This document shows, one piece after another, positions 33,589 through 45,802 of a stretch of 64,000 nt of DNA. A program made the position numbers and the translations under genes. How positions within the stretch are numbered: position 1 is the stretch's first letter; each line of letters starts with the position of its first letter. Below the pieces are notes generated by a model. It was not told the origin of the DNA and searched no databases. It saw nothing but the letters and a program-made list of their open reading frames with translations. Source of the stretch: Symbiodinium kawagutii (taxonomy: Eukaryota > Sar > Dinophyceae > Suessiales > Symbiodiniaceae); NCBI GenBank assembly GCA_009767595.1, contig VSDK01011292.1, positions 1 to 64,000 on the forward strand, in the 5' to 3' direction.

Positions 33589-33787
33589 GTTTCTGGATGG
33601 TTAAAACCACCACAACTGGCACCCAAAGTTGACCTGCATCGGGCCACGAGGACTAGAAGGTGGGAAGACCGTTAGTATATGTCAAGGTGGCGTACGTATC
33701 ATAACCAGCTACAGTACAGATGACTATATAAGTTGGTTCATAAGCCATTTTACTATACACTCATCCGTAGTCTGGCTGGCAGTTACC

Positions 33788-33907
33788 ATATGGCTATGGG
33801 TCAATATTAACCAAGCAACTAATGGGGGATAATCACCAACAATAATAGGGAAAATGATGGTTAATGATGGGGGAACCAGGGGTACGTGGTTTTGACCCAC
33901 TGCCATA
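33788..33907 (-). mobile_element. Fold-back element, family B, with a matching empty site
   Basis: CATATGGCTATGGGTCAATA ... GTTTTGACCCACTGCCATAC. In copy 1 (about 12064-12075) the flanks GTAGTTACC and GAACTTGATGTG lie close together without it. Confidence 0.75.
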
Positions 33908-34110
33908 CAAGAATAGTGAACTTGATGTGTTTCTTTCCAGTCAATTCCACGGTGGGCTGAGTTTGTCCAATTTTTTCCGGCTAAGAGCCGAGTGTTCTGC
34001 TGCAGCTGAAGCTGCTACACCTCGAGACCGCTGCAGAGCATCATTGGAAAGCTGCTGATTTGTTGGGCGCAAAGGTCTTATGATTTTGTTTCATAACAAG
34101 CAGCCCATCA

Positions 34111-34205
34111 GAATGGTTCCCTTGCATGATTTTTGTTTCATAACACGTCATTGTTTCACATGTTATTTTGTTTTTTGAACATAAATCATCCAAGGGAACC
34201 AATGG
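34111..34205. repeat. Inverted repeat (hairpin)
   Basis: Arms GAATGGTTCCCTTGCATGAT (34111-34130) and ATCATCCAAGGGAACCAATGG minus one base (34185-34205) pair with one mismatch in the central 16. T-rich loop of about 54 bp. Confidence 0.7.
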
Positions 34206-34675
34206 AGCCATTCACAATGTTTTTGTTTTTTAACATAGTCATTGTCGAAAACACAATGAATTCCTCACTGCCCACTCACTTGGATGGTAGGTGGGTTGAT
34301 GGATAAGTAGTCGGTTGCAGTTGGGTCTGTGGACGAGTTCGTTAGTTCGTTGACCGCCGGGGTCTTGGGATTTTGATTACCCATCCAGTGAGATGATATT
34401 CACACTGCCAAGTGACAGTTTGCAAGGAGAGAAATCATATCCATTGAAGTGTCGCTCTACAATTATTCAACCATTGCTGGCATGATTTTTTTTGGTGAGT
34501 TGATGTAGGTCATCGTGTTGTGCGTTAAAGTTGGATTGTTCGGGACGGTTCTAACTCTAAATAACACCGCATCGGTTGCGCGCCTTCAATGATTCCCTAT
34601 GCTTTCAGTTGCCATGAGTAGCAGGTAACCGGCTGGTTTCTACTGTCGGAACTGTGTTGTTTACCAGTCCCTATA

Positions 34676-34777
34676 GGGGTTTCTCAAAATAGGGGGACCC
34701 CCAATTCATCCTTTATTAAGCATTTATAGTAATAAACCCACCATACCTTGAGGGTACCCCTATTTCAAGAAACACCC
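34676..34777 (+). mobile_element. Fold-back element, family A
   Basis: GGGGTTTCTCAAAATAGGGG ... CCCCTATTTCAAGAAACACCC with core TTATAGTAATAAACCCACC. Confidence 0.8.
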
Positions 34778-35286
34778 ACCTATACTGGAGATTGCTTGTC
34801 ACCATTTATTTTCCGCTCAGTCAGTCATCCTGGACCGGGAGAGGATGGGTTGATATGACCATGGGTTTACCCACCCTTCCAGGAACCTGTTTCCAGTACG
34901 TAGACAGGGAACCCTGGCGTAGGGATGGTCACCTATTGCAAAGGTAAGTGGAAGGGTGGGGAATACATGGTTATGTATGATTTATATAGATGAATTAAAT
35001 CGATGAAATCTATCATCATTAAAGCCTATATTAGCTCACCAACAGATGTTTTATCATCGGGTGATGTTTCTTGCCATTGATCATCTACTCATTTTTTGCT
35101 GGTTTTAGAGTTTAAAGAACCACTATTGATGGGTTTATCTATGATGGCAATCATTGTGGTTCTATAGAATGTTCATGATGCGCGTAATTCCTCAAATGTT
35201 CCAATCAATCTTTGGATAATCACTCAATCCAAAGACTGTTTCTGGATGTGCGCGCGCTTTCGACTGGTTCATCATGGTTCTCGGGG

Positions 35287-35390
35287 TGTTGTTTGGTGGT
35301 TTCCAACATTTCTTATTTCCCCAGTATGAACAAATGGCTGATTGATTTACACATATTTTTCATTGGGCTCAAACCACCCACCCACCCACC
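35287..35390 (+). mobile_element. Fold-back element, family C (diverged)
   Basis: TGTTTGGTGGTTTCCAACAT ... GGGCTCAAACCACCCACCC, with ACAAATGGCTGATTGATTTA inside. Confidence 0.6.
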
Positions 35391-35734
35391 ATCATAGGAA
35401 CTAAGCTAGGTAAATAACCTAGGTTGTCATACTCTACTATTAGCACTGCCTCACTGCTTTCTTATTACCTTATTGGTCTTAGTGCATCATGTGTAAACTG
35501 GTAATCACCATGGTTACTCACTGGGCTACCTGTGAATCACTACCGGGAAGTAACCCCAGCACGGATGCTTCGTGACATCAGCTGCTACCAATTGCCTTTG
35601 CGGCGAGTTTGCTTTCTAGAAGCAGCCGTGACAACGGCAGCTGTGACCCACGTCCAGCAAGCCGATGTGTGAGCCGCTTCCATGGCGCTTTGTCATCCTT
35701 CGAACTAACGGATGATGCTCAATAGTAGTGAAGT

Positions 35735-35838
35735 AGTTGGTGGTTTGATTGACATTTTTAGTTTCCCTAGTAATTATGAACAAATGGTTGGTTGACTTGC
35801 GCATATTTTTTACGACGGGGTTGAAAACCAGCAACCAG
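35735..35838 (+). mobile_element. Fold-back element, family C
   Basis: AGTTGGTGGTTTGATTGACA ... GGTTGAAAACCAGCAACCAG, with ACAAATGGTTGGTTGACTTG inside. Confidence 0.7.
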
Positions 35839-36334
35839 GTTAGTGGTCAGCAACACTTGAGATGTCCAATGGTTGATAAGTGTTGACAATGCTTTACGTT
35901 TGGGTTGATGTTCATTGAGTTTACCCACAGCCATTTGTTGGGGACAGGGTTTTAACCCACAGCCAAATAGACAATCGAGATACCCCAAGAATTGTTTACA
36001 TAACCCACGGTTTTTATTCACCCACAACCAACTGTTTTGGTGGTATTTATCATTCTCCAACTAACCATTAAATCAACAACAATCTGCCAAACAATTGCTG
36101 ATCACCCCTAATATTTCCTGGCGTGTCCCTATTGTAACCAGCATTGCCCAGTAGTCCACCAGTATTAAACCATCCGTTAACTATTCCAGTATTCAATCAG
36201 AAATCGTATATATGTTTACTTATATATATATATATGTATATATTTACACATCTATACATATATTGTATCGATGTTGGTATACCAGCTGTACATGATCGGG
36301 ACATATTCTCAACCGGCAGGTCCAGGTTATTTTC

Positions 36335-36390
36335 AAAAAAGAAAACAGCGGTTTCAATGACTGCATCGGGAACCGGCAGTGGCTCACAGC
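36335..36390 (+). CDS. Weak candidate exon of DXR (VSMTASG)
   Basis: After AAAACAG, a + frame reads VSMTASG, which resembles the DXR segment I-I-L-T-A-S-G-G found shortly upstream of H-P-N-W. The position fits (4 kb upstream of the HPNW exon) but the acceptor is not the AG|G type seen in the confirmed exons, and I found no exon beginning with the expected G-P-F-R. Seven residues are too few to be sure. Confidence 0.15.
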
Positions 36391-36772
36391 AGCGAAGTTT
36401 TTGCAAAACCTGCCATGACTTGGTGGTTCAAGTCGCTGGCACCGTGGCTGGACTTTTTCAGCACTAGCCTTTGGTGCACTTGAAGTTGTTGGACAGTAGG
36501 GCCAAAGACCCATAAAGATCCATGTAGCCCTATAGAAATGCTGGACTTACCTGCGAACTATGTTGACCCGTACATCTTCAATGGCTGGTAGACACCCTAG
36601 TTGTCTAGTTGTGAATCAGCATGGATTTGTAACTCCAAAAACGGGTATGAGTCTTATGCATTCATATGCAATGACTGGTGATGGCTGAGAGCAACCAGAA
36701 CAAAGTGCCACAGGAACATCGAACTACATCAGTAAAGGGTAGGGGTGCATAGTATTGACCCAGAGCCATATG

Positions 36773-36850
36773 GTGGTTTTTCAAAAATATGGTACCCCCA
36801 TGTACCCCACCAAATCATGCGATATTGAACATGTTTGGTAATAAAACATC
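36773..36850 (+). mobile_element. Family A end (partial)
   Basis: GGTGGTTTTTCAAAAATATG then GTACCCCC and ACCCCACCAAATCATGCG. The right end was not found. Confidence 0.45.
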
Positions 36851-37741
36851 CAATATTTGCAAACATCATCAAGGTCAAGCAACAAATTCATAGAGGGGGT
36901 CCAATCGGCATAGAACTCGTTACGTCTCATCACCAACCTGGCTTTCTGTGAGAAACCTGTGGGGTGCACCGAGAATCACAAGCATGTCAGTTAGATACAC
37001 AACTCAACGCAGGCGACCCAATCCCACTAGTCATTAACGCACCATCAGTACCACTCACTGTGATTTTTCCTAACCACTCATTGGATCACTAGTCATTAAC
37101 CCCCATCATCCACCATTCCTGTCACCGGAACTGTGCTTCCTAAGGGAACCCCTAATCCTTGTTCCGGAACAGAGCATGGCATGCACATGAGACAATGACA
37201 ATCTTGGCACGTCCACTCTCTCGATTGGGCTTCCTGAAGTGAAGGGCGATCGGCACCGGATTTTATGAAGGACTAGCAGATTGTTGGCTTCCACTAGCAC
37301 ACTTTTTTTTACCCTGTATCTATATACATTTGTATATGTAAATATATATATATATATATATATTTGTATTGCAACCACTCCTGGGCGAAGCGTTACCCAA
37401 CCAAAGATGCGAGAAACGAAGTGCCAGCCTGAGAGCCACCAGAAGGCAACCGTACCTCAGTCCATACATTTCTAAGGTGACTCCATGAACAGAAGCGGAT
37501 CAACAATTAGTTTAAGCTGGTTGAATCATGTAACTGTAAATGTCAAGATTGGATGAGATATTGTAATATTAGTGCTGATCATGTTGATATTATATATGTT
37601 TAATGTCAACATGATAATTAATATGTTTACAGAATATGGTTGTTGTATATTATTGCAACAGTGGATATCGAGATTAGATGAGATATTGTAATGTATCGCA
37701 AAAGTTATTCACACTGGTCAATAGCAAATGCGGAACAGTCT

Positions 37742-37855
37742 ACTGGTTGGTGGATTGATTGACGGTTTTATTTTCTCTAGTAGTCGTTAAGAAACGCTTG
37801 GTTGACAATGTCGACAAACATATTTTCACTGATTGGTGGTTCAACCACCGGTCAG
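37742..37855 (+). mobile_element. Fold-back element, family C
   Basis: ACTGGTTGGTGGATTGATTG ... TGGTTCAACCACCGGTCAGT. Upstream, GAGATATTGTAATRTT is duplicated at 37557 and 37680. Confidence 0.65.
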
Positions 37856-38081
37856 TAATGATCATTGTCAACCACTGAAATAACCATTATAAACCACTAG
37901 ATGATCACTACTTAGATCATTCTCAATCATATCAACCACTATAAACCATTATTCACCACTAGTTTATCATGAATGGCTCAACCACCAAACAGTAATACTC
38001 GTCACATCAGTTCAATCTTCTGATCAAGCTCAGAGGTCACCTACAAACTTTCTCGTCGGCGCAGCGTTTGATGTGCGAATC

Positions 38082-38248
38082 TGGTGGTTTCTCAAGTCAT
38101 AGGGGACCCAAAAAATGGATGGTTTATACTAGATGGCCGATAAAGGATGATGACTTGGGGATTGATTAGACTAATCATTTGGTGCTTTATTGCTCTAAAC
38201 GAATACCATTGGATGATTTGGGGGCATCCCCCTTTTGGAGAAACCATC
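38082..38248 (+). mobile_element. Fold-back element, family A (long, with internal duplication)
   Basis: GGTGGTTTCTCAAGTCATAG then GGGACCC, ending GGCATCCCCCTTTTGGAG then AAACCATC. The GGATGAT(GA)TTGGGG arm appears twice (about 38146 and 38211), so an internal duplication makes it ~165 bp. Confidence 0.65.
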
Positions 38249-40260
38249 ATCGAAGCGTTTGAAGAGCGTGTTTTCTGTGCGTCAGCGCAGCCGCCGTCGT
38301 ACACAGCGAATCCTCGAACGAAAAAACTCAGCGGATTGGTGGTAAGTGGAGTGATCTATTCGTTGCTGGTGTGGTTGAATCCCCAGGGCGTAGCGGTGTT
38401 GAAATTGCATATGATGCGTTGCTGCCCATGGCTAGTGCTTGATTGTTCATTGATTATGGTATGGGTCAACTATGTATCAATAATTGCCAGCACTTGATCA
38501 TCATAGATGACTGATAATTCATTTGATATGGGTCAAGCAAGCATAAATAGTTGCTAGCAACCATTGATCATATTTTGTTGTGTGCTTAACCATCATGAAT
38601 AACAGGAGTAATCCTCATATTATGATTAAGCATTATTCATGACTGCAGCAGAAAGCTATGAACTGACAACTTTCAATGGTCATTGACGGTCAATCACCAC
38701 CGGTAGCTCCACCAACTTAAATTGCGCTGTTGATTAGATTCAATCAGATTTATGTATTTGATAACTTAGCAAACTAAATTCAATGAATTGATACATGATA
38801 TATCAATCCTACCTTAACAAACAGTGGCATATTGCAGCTGACGACTTTGATTAGCTATATCAAAGATGAACTTAGTTGATGCTGGCACTATTAGATTCCA
38901 TTCCATCCGATGTACCGGAAAAAGCCCCTGAAGCCGCTGGCTTCGCCTCGTTTCATATCAACACCAGAAGTGCTCGCGAATCAGAATCCACTGGAATTGA
39001 TAGTCTCTCTATGAATCAAGTGCCTCGTAAACGGGGGAGCTTAGTAAATCAAAACCTAAAGGGATGAACTAATTTACTTGTAATCACTGGTCAATAATCA
39101 GATTTGGCCGGGTTCATCCACAGGTACCATTACTGACCTTGTTATTAACCATCGGTATTCACCATCATTCACTATCATTCACTAATTCCTTGTACAAGTT
39201 TTAAGTATTGCCAAGTGGATAATAATATAAAATCCACTCATGAGTTGATAGTAACGATTCTGAACCACCTTGAACCACTGGATGAACAAGCAGATTTGGA
39301 TGGTTAATCCGCTAGTCAATAACGCATTGGTGATGAATCCAGTGCTTACTCGAGGGCAATCTGGCAACCCGGAAGTGGAGACTTCACTAGGGATTCTAAC
39401 AGGTAAACCAAGTATAAATGGGGAGTCTATTAGTTAGAGTAGGTTTATAGTTGGTTCACCATTTATAGTTGGCTTCCGTTAGTTTGCCAGAGTCTCATCA
39501 ACCAGCTCTAACTAATAAACCAACTCTAACCATTCTAAATCCACCAATCCAGTGCTTAGCTAATCGCCAAAATGGACTAGCCAGCCAAGAATCCAGTGGG
39601 CAGCTAACCAACGTTGACTATTATTGTTTCAGCATTATATATACATTTATTATATGATCGTGTATCATATCCAATGATTAATTGTTCACCCAGTGAATCA
39701 ACCAAATTCAACCATTATTGTTACTGGATTGTGAATCACCAGAATGGAAGAACCAGAGGCCACAGGAGTGGTGAATATTCCAGTACCATTGTTAACCATT
39801 CTTATAGAATCACATTCAACCACTGATTAATAACCTAATTAGGATGGTGAATCCAAAAGTCAACAATCATCCAATGGTTCGTCAACCAACTTCAACCATT
39901 CTTAATCAATTCTCAATCCATTGGTTGATAATCCAGTGGTCAATAGTAACTATAGTCAATAATCCAATGGGTTAATCACTTACCAACTTCAACCATTCTT
40001 AAGCAATATTGTCAAGGATTATTCAACCAATGTGGTTCACCCATCATAGGACCAACTTTGTAACCAATATATCCAGCGGTTGATTGAATTTGTTCCCCAT
40101 ATAAAACGGTTGTGTGTATAGATGTTTATTGATTCACATAAGGCATAGGCCCATCACCATTACTATTCAATGGATTTACCCAACAATAGAGGATATAATT
40201 ATGTCGTTATGATGTTTAATAGGATAAGCATTGACAATAAAACCATTATGATGATTATAT
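38249..40260. other. No firmly supported gene
   Basis: An open + frame, IIEAFEERVFCASAQPPSYT to about 38345 with donor-like GGTG|GTAAGTGG, and a second short frame at 38876-39067 (MMLALLDSIPSDVPEKAPEA onward) look exon-like but match no family I know. From 39100 to 40250 the sequence is degenerate CAACCATTATTG-type words. Confidence 0.35.
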
Positions 40261-40363
40261 GGTGGTTTCTCAAAATGCGAGTCCCCGCAAATCATCCAAT
40301 AGTAGTCATCTATAGTAGTAAGCCAACAATAACTTGGGGGTCCCGTATGACTTGAGAACCACC
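40261..40363 (+). mobile_element. Fold-back element, family A
   Basis: GGTGGTTTCTCAAAATGCGA ... GTCCCGTATGACTTGAGAAC then CACC, followed directly by a family-B half (CTGGTTCCCCTATCATTG to ACTCATAGCCATAT, about 40370-40465). Confidence 0.75.
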
Positions 40364-40634
40364 CCACATACCTGGTTCCCCTATCATTGACCGTCGTTTT
40401 CCCACCACTATTGTTGGTTATTGTCCCCCACTATGGTTGGTTGATATCGACTCATAGCCATATATAGCTGGTATATCCCCTACTATTGTTGATCATCATT
40501 CCCTTTTATTCACCACTAACCAGCTAGTTAGCCCTTGGCTGGTTGGTTATGGACCATTCCCTATTGTCGGTTACCATTTGATACCCCAGGATTCACTGGC
40601 TTTTTCGTGGATAACCATTGCCACCTCCACCCAG

Positions 40635-40677
40635 GCTGAGACAGCGCTCAACGACTCATCCCAACTGGGACATGGGG
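40635..40677 (+). CDS. dxr: DXR exon a (HPNW loop)
   Basis: 1-Deoxy-D-xylulose-5-phosphate reductoisomerase (DXR, IspC) makes 2-C-methyl-D-erythritol 4-phosphate with NADPH and a divalent metal, in the plastid in algae. This 43-nt exon follows acceptor CACCCAG|G and encodes LRQRSTTHPNWDMG. H-P-N-W-x-M-G is the family's flexible substrate loop (E. coli His209, Trp212, Met214). It ends in phase 0 before GCTGGG, a GC donor, and joins exon b to give …WDMG-AKITVDS without a gap. On its own the match is short. Its certainty comes from the in-frame chain of seven exons. Upstream exons (NADPH-binding GSTGSIG, ANKE, DSEH) were searched for and not identified. Confidence 0.7.
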
Positions 40678-42355
40678 GCTGGGAACCTCAGTGGTGAGGC
40701 GGATCAGTGGATTAAGGCGGCTTAAGCATGAATTTGTTGGGGGATAGAAGCATCAACCACCTTGATGGTTTATAGTGGTTGGTAAGGGGTTATACTTATT
40801 TATAGTGGTTAGGAATCAAGTTTATGGATATATAGTTACCGTAATATGTTTTTATCACAAGGGATTATGATGATTGATGATGGTTAACTATGGGGGATAA
40901 GTTCACCAACAATGACAGTTGGAATACTAGCTCGCCAATGATGGTACAGCAGATGTATAGGGTGAACTGACCCACAGTAAGAACTCCATAGTGACGCTTA
41001 ATTAAGCATGGTTTTTGTTGACCAACACAATACTAGTGGTCAACTACCCATGAGCTTTCATAATACTGATTTACTAGCTTGAATGATGATTGGACAAGCG
41101 TTAAGCATACTGCAGCCATAGCTGATTTGATTGATTATTTGTCTACGGTTGATTAGTTGTTCAATGAGTTTCCTCGTGATGGCTATGGGTTAGTTGATGA
41201 TGATTATTTTCAGCAATGGCTAATGGCCAATGATGGCTTAATCGATGATTTACTGGTGTCGAACGGCAGTGAATGAGCTATATATATGATAAGCAGCAAC
41301 TATCAAAAGAACAATGGTTACTTCATGTTGAGGACCAAGTCTAATCTCAAAACCTTTGACCCAGGTGGTGGGGATAATGAGAATACCCTGAAAAGGTCGA
41401 TCCAACAAAAAACTGTGCTAGCGAAACCGTGTCAGAAATCGAAATCTTCCAGAGCGGTATCGCAGCACATTTTCATTAGTAAGAAGTCTTATATACAACT
41501 TTGGAATCCTCGGAGGCATGGTTGATTATGATGACTAGTGATGATAAATCCAAGCTTAGTATGATGACTAGTGATGTCTATGGTCAATAAATATGGATTA
41601 AGAAACTGAATTATCTTAATTGCTGCTTTATTGTTTTAGTTTTGATTTATCACACATTACTTCACGGTGGACAATAGAGAAAATCAACAACACGAGGAGA
41701 TGCAATGGTTGACGATGGTTGATGCTGGTTGGCAGAGATTGATGATCGATTCATGATAGTTTCTGGAGCTCATGTTTGATTGTTGATTCATCATCAACCT
41801 CTGAATTGATCATGATTGGTGGCTGATTGATTATTGATTTATCATTTCATCGATTCATTACCAATAATGATTAATTGTCGATCTTGCTTGGTTGCTGTGG
41901 CACCACCAGGCTGCAGGCCAGTACCAGGCATGAGGGACCACGAACCAATCCCAACAGCGGCTGACTAGTGACATTTCTGGGATGGGAACAGCATTACAGT
42001 GACCCTTGACCCACAGCCATGCGCAGCCACGTGTTCAGAGCATTTTTGAGTCACTCTGATGGATAGACAGTGTCCACGGTAATCAAAAGGATGGACCAAC
42101 CAATCAACCATGAACCAACCATCAGTCGACCAATATCTTACCATTACCAATCACTCATGAAGCAACAAACAATCATTGAACATACCTGTTCTCAACATGG
42201 AATTCCATTAGTCAACCATCAACCAACAATTTAGTCACCACGAACCAATTATTTAACCAACCATTAGCCAGCCATTCACCTGCCCTTCACCCAGCAACCA
42301 ATCGCCCACCTTGCAACCTTCGACAGTCACCAGCTTCACCCCCTGGATTGGCGAG
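40678..42355 (+). other. DXR intron a-b
   Basis: A GC-AG intron by inference, 1,678 bp. It holds degenerate TGATGGTTAACTATGG words and an open but unassigned frame at 41286-41525 (TFDPGGGDNENTLKRSIQQK region). No fold-back element is complete here. Confidence 0.5.
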
Positions 42356-42375
42356 GCGAAGATCACGGTGGATTC
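42356..42375 (+). CDS. dxr: DXR exon b (20-nt micro-exon, KITVDS)
   Basis: Only 20 nt, between acceptor GGCGAG|G and donor TTC|GTGCCG. It encodes AKITVD plus the first two bases of a Ser, matching the family motif G-x-K-I-T/S-V-D-S-A-T (E. coli Ser222 region). Phases: it begins in phase 0 after exon a and ends in phase 2, completed by the G that opens exon c. The preceding intron (40678-42355) starts GC and the following one (42376-45605) is GT-AG. An exon this small would be missed by most gene finders. Confidence 0.7.
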
Positions 42376-43214
42376 GTGCCGTGGTGATGAGTTGGTGATG
42401 CGATGGGTTTTTGAGTAAACCAATGGTGGAAGATGGAAGATCAATGGTGGTGAAGAACCCGGGCTACTAGAATGAAACAAATGATTCTAATCGTGATTAA
42501 CCAATGGCTTTGAAGAACCAATTGGGTTAGAATCAAAACCCGGGTTAACCCGGGTTCACACACAGGGTTTTGACTACAACCCAATCATTGAGTGGGAAAT
42601 GTCAGGTGGCTATATGGTTGAATGATGGTTGAATCGTGGTAAACCAATGGGTTTTTGAGTGGGAAATGTAAGGTGGCTATATTGGTTGAATGATGGTTGA
42701 ATGACGCTTGGTTGAACCTACTGCTTGATTGTGATGGTTCAATGGTAAAAAGCGAAGGTGATATTGCTGGATAAGGATAGTGAAATTATGCTTCATGATG
42801 ATGGCTACATGATGCTTATCACCACAGAAGTGCAAAATGATGATTCTTTCGTGGTTCAGAATGGTTGAAGGGTGGTGCATTGATGATTATTTGCTGGTGT
42901 GGTTGATTCAGGGTCAGTTCATGGTTAAATTGAAGGTTAGCTGATGATTTACAACTGGTGCTTCTGTTTGTCGATGTACTAGGCATAGTTAAACCTTGAT
43001 GTTAGTTAATCCAAAAATACGTATTGGCAATGGTTTGTTTCGCATCGGGATCGAGGACTTGCATAAGTCACTATGCCAGGCTTCTGTTGGTTTTTCACGA
43101 TCAAGGCAGAGTATCGCAGATTTGTCCTGAAGCATTACCCACATACCTGGCTTTCCACAAAGCAGTTGTAGCCTTGTGTCTGCCATTTCCAGCCTTAGGG
43201 TCTTGATCAGCCTT

Positions 43215-43620
43215 TTGAAAAAAAGAATTGAAAAATGAGAAACAAACGAAAACCAAAAACAAAGAAAAACGGGAAAAAAAAGACAAATATGGTGCTTGAC
43301 TGATTTCGTGACTGTTTCTCAAAAAACTCGAGTAAAAAAGCAAATAAAAAGCAACAAAAAAGCAAATAAAAAGCAAGAAAAAAGCGAATTCCCTGGTGTT
43401 TTGCGACATTTGCAATTTTGAAAAAAAAAACAAAAAAAGGCAGAAAAAAGCAAACAAAAAGCAACAATAAAGCACATTTTGATGTTTTGCTTGTTTCTCT
43501 CCTTTTCTTTTGCATTTTGGTTTCCTTTTTTTTTGCTTGATGCTGTGCTTGTGGTCTTCTCCCTTCCTTTTTTGTTTCCTTTTTTTCTCCTCGTGCAGTT
43601 GCTTTTTTTTCAAATGTCCA
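43215..43620. repeat. Poly-A / poly-T rich block
   Basis: The left part is rich in AAAAAGCAAATAAAAAGCAA on the + strand (three or four direct repeats, 43330-43390 and 43440-43475), the right part in TTTTTTT runs. Long Lys-rich or Phe-rich frames here are composition effects. Confidence 0.75.
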
Positions 43621-44414
43621 GCTTACTAGAATAAGCCTAAATGGTGAACACAATTGTAGCCTATGAGTGTTGCGCTGGAAAGCCGGAGGATAACGAGGGC
43701 AACAGGGCGCATTGAATCTACTTTCCCACATTGTTGGCAATGTCACGCCGGAAAAAGTGCTGAGCTAATTGAGTGGATCTCGTGGTAGCCGACTTGAGGA
43801 CCTTCTTACCATGATGAGTCGGTGGTTGCAATAGATTTCAGCTACTGGTGCGTGTTCAGTTGTTGCAGCTGTGATTGTAACAACCTTTATCCGTTCAGGG
43901 GCTGTGGTTGCTTCATCAATGGTCCATCGAGAACGGTCAGAACAGATGCCAGGAAATTCCAGAATAGACACTAAATTGTGATGGCAGAACAGATGTCTAA
44001 ACAGTCCAAACATATGTCAGTGAACATATCAGAGCCCAAGTCAGGATACACATGTATATGAGAATTACTTTTTATTTTTATTTACTATATATATTCATTG
44101 TTTAGCATATATCTATATATATATACACAATATAATGTATTTACATATGGTTCTATTCATTTATCTGAACTATCTGTATCTACATACAAATATGATCAAA
44201 CATGATCTGCCAGACGTGGAAAGAGGCTGGTCTGGCGTTAGGCGGCAGCCAGGGCACTTTCGGGCCCCTGACGTTGTCGGATGGCGATGCGATTCAAGGA
44301 CTTGTTTGGTAGAATATGTTCATTACAGTTCAATATTTACCAACAATAATGGGGAACAATAATCAACAATTGTGGTTGGAAAACAATGGTTAATGATATG
44401 GCAACCAGGTATTT

Positions 44415-44517
44415 GGTTTGTTTCTCAAGCCATATGGAACCCAAAAAATGGTTGGTTCAATGCTATAAATGATTTATCCTGGATGATTTAGGGGTACCCC
44501 TATGACTTGAAACCACC
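44415..44517 (-). mobile_element. Fold-back element, family A
   Basis: GGTTTGTTTCTCAAGCCATA ... GGGGTACCCCTATGACTTGA then AACCACC. Confidence 0.7.
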
Positions 44518-45020
44518 GTTCATCACAGTTCATTTGGCCAGTGGTTAGAAGGGACGGGTTGGGAGCCAGGTGTACCCATATTACCCATATACCCCTCTAA
44601 ATGGGGGAGCTCAGGAGCTACCAGGAGTCTTCTAATCAAATGGTAGAGTGGTAGTCATTTAAATCTATACGATTTGATTAGAAGTTATATGACTACCAAA
44701 CTTCACTAGAAGTTATATACAAATGGCTGTATTGGGCAATTTCGGACCCAACTTTTTGGGACATTTGTTCCGGAGCCGAGTACTTTTTTCCGCTTCGCCC
44801 TAAGATTCGATGGGATAGCAAAGTGGAGGAAACTAATTACCAATGTTTAGAGAACCGTTGCTAATTTTACATTTAGCCTGCAAACCTAGCTTTGTCATCA
44901 TCAACCACAAGTAATCACAATTGAAATACTGTAAGTGGATAATGAATCATTGATTTCCACCTGCTTGGGCCCTTCATCAGTTGATAGGATCATACGCCAA
45001 TGCGGGTTCAATTCAATATT

Positions 45021-45123
45021 GGTGTTTCTAAATTCATAGGGGTACCCCCTAGTCATTTTTTGTCTCAACCATTGATAATCATAAACCAACTGTGTTTTGG
45101 GTCCCCTATCTTGAGAAACACCC
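45021..45123 (+). mobile_element. Fold-back element, family A
   Basis: GGTGTTTCTAAATTCATAGG ... GGTCCCCTATCTTGAGAAAC then ACCC. Confidence 0.75.
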
Positions 45124-45605
45124 AGGTGAATCTTCAGAATTTCTGTTTGTATATACCAGCTATATGGTTTGTATCCCCCATTGGTTGATTGGTCAATATT
45201 GACCCTTAGCCAAATTGTTGGTATATCCACTACTATTGTCGATTATCATTCCCTATTATTAACCATTAACCTAGTAGTTGGTAGGTTAGAACCATTATAT
45301 CAACCCTATTATATTATTATCCCAACTATATTGACCAGCTAAACCAGCTAGTTAACCCATTGGTTGGTTGGTTAACTGCTTGACCCTGGCATCGCCATAT
45401 GGATTCAACTGCTGAATCCTTTGAAGTCTGTATAGACCAGCCATATGGTTTATTCACCTACCCATTGGTTGCTTAGTTCCTATAGCCAACTTGCCACGTG
45501 GAATAGCCATATATAGCCGGTATATCCCCTTCTTTTGTTGGTTGTTCTCTCCTATGATGAACCATTGACCAGCCAGGTTGGTTGGTTACCCTAGTGGTCG
45601 CCAAG

Positions 45606-45644
45606 GTCCACGATGATGAACAAAGGCCTTGAGGTGATCGAAGC
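45606..45644 (+). CDS. dxr: DXR exon c (MMNKGLEVIEA)
   Basis: A 39-nt exon between acceptor GCCAAG|G and donor GAAGC|GTAACA. With the two bases carried from exon b it encodes S-STMMNKGLEVIE plus two bases of Ala. This is the most diagnostic DXR signature: A-T-M-M-N-K-G-L-E-x-I-E-A, containing the substrate-binding Asn227 and Lys228 and the metal ligand Glu231 of the E. coli enzyme. All three are intact. If read on, the frame stops at once (GCG TAA), as expected past a real donor. Begins and ends in phase 2, matching its neighbours. Confidence 0.85.
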
Positions 45645-45756
45645 GTAACAAGCTGAGCCCAGTTGGATGGCACCGGTGGAGCAGAAGTCGACTCCAAGGG
45701 GTGGTTCGGTTAGTCGATGGGTTAAGGGTGGGTAGTTCAGTGGATTTCAATGGTTG

Positions 45757-45802
45757 CTTGGTTGGTTGGTTGGTTGGTTGGTTGGTTGGTTGGTTGGTTG
45801 GC
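45757..45802 (+). repeat. (TTGG)n microsatellite
   Basis: About 11 TTGG units, in DXR intron c-d (45645-47645). Confidence 0.9.

Larger units (their letters stand above)
31675..34075 (+). repeat. Segmental duplication, copy 2
   Basis: Partner of 9175-12250, same direction, diverged by substitutions and many small indels. It holds family-B elements at 32510 and 33788 that copy 1 lacks, while family-C elements at 10242, 10602, 10977 and 11778 are lacking here. The family-A element at 33481 is shared. No gene was recognised. Confidence 0.75.
42376..45605 (+). other. DXR intron b-c
   Basis: A GT-AG intron by inference, 3,230 bp. It contains a ~66-bp direct duplication (GAGTGGGAAATGTCAGGTGG at about 42592 and 42655), an A/T homopolymer-rich block (43215-43620), family-A elements at 44415 and 45021, and family-B remnants. 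Frames at 43765-44013 (minus, TIDEATTAPERIKVVTITAA) and about 44731-44868 (plus, DPTFWDICSGAEYFFPLRPK) are open and exon-like but unassigned. Confidence 0.5.

Noticed and set aside
43101..43746. Lys-rich minus-strand frames of 170-179 codons
   Set aside because: They arise from poly-A/poly-T runs. No domain, and several frames are equally open.
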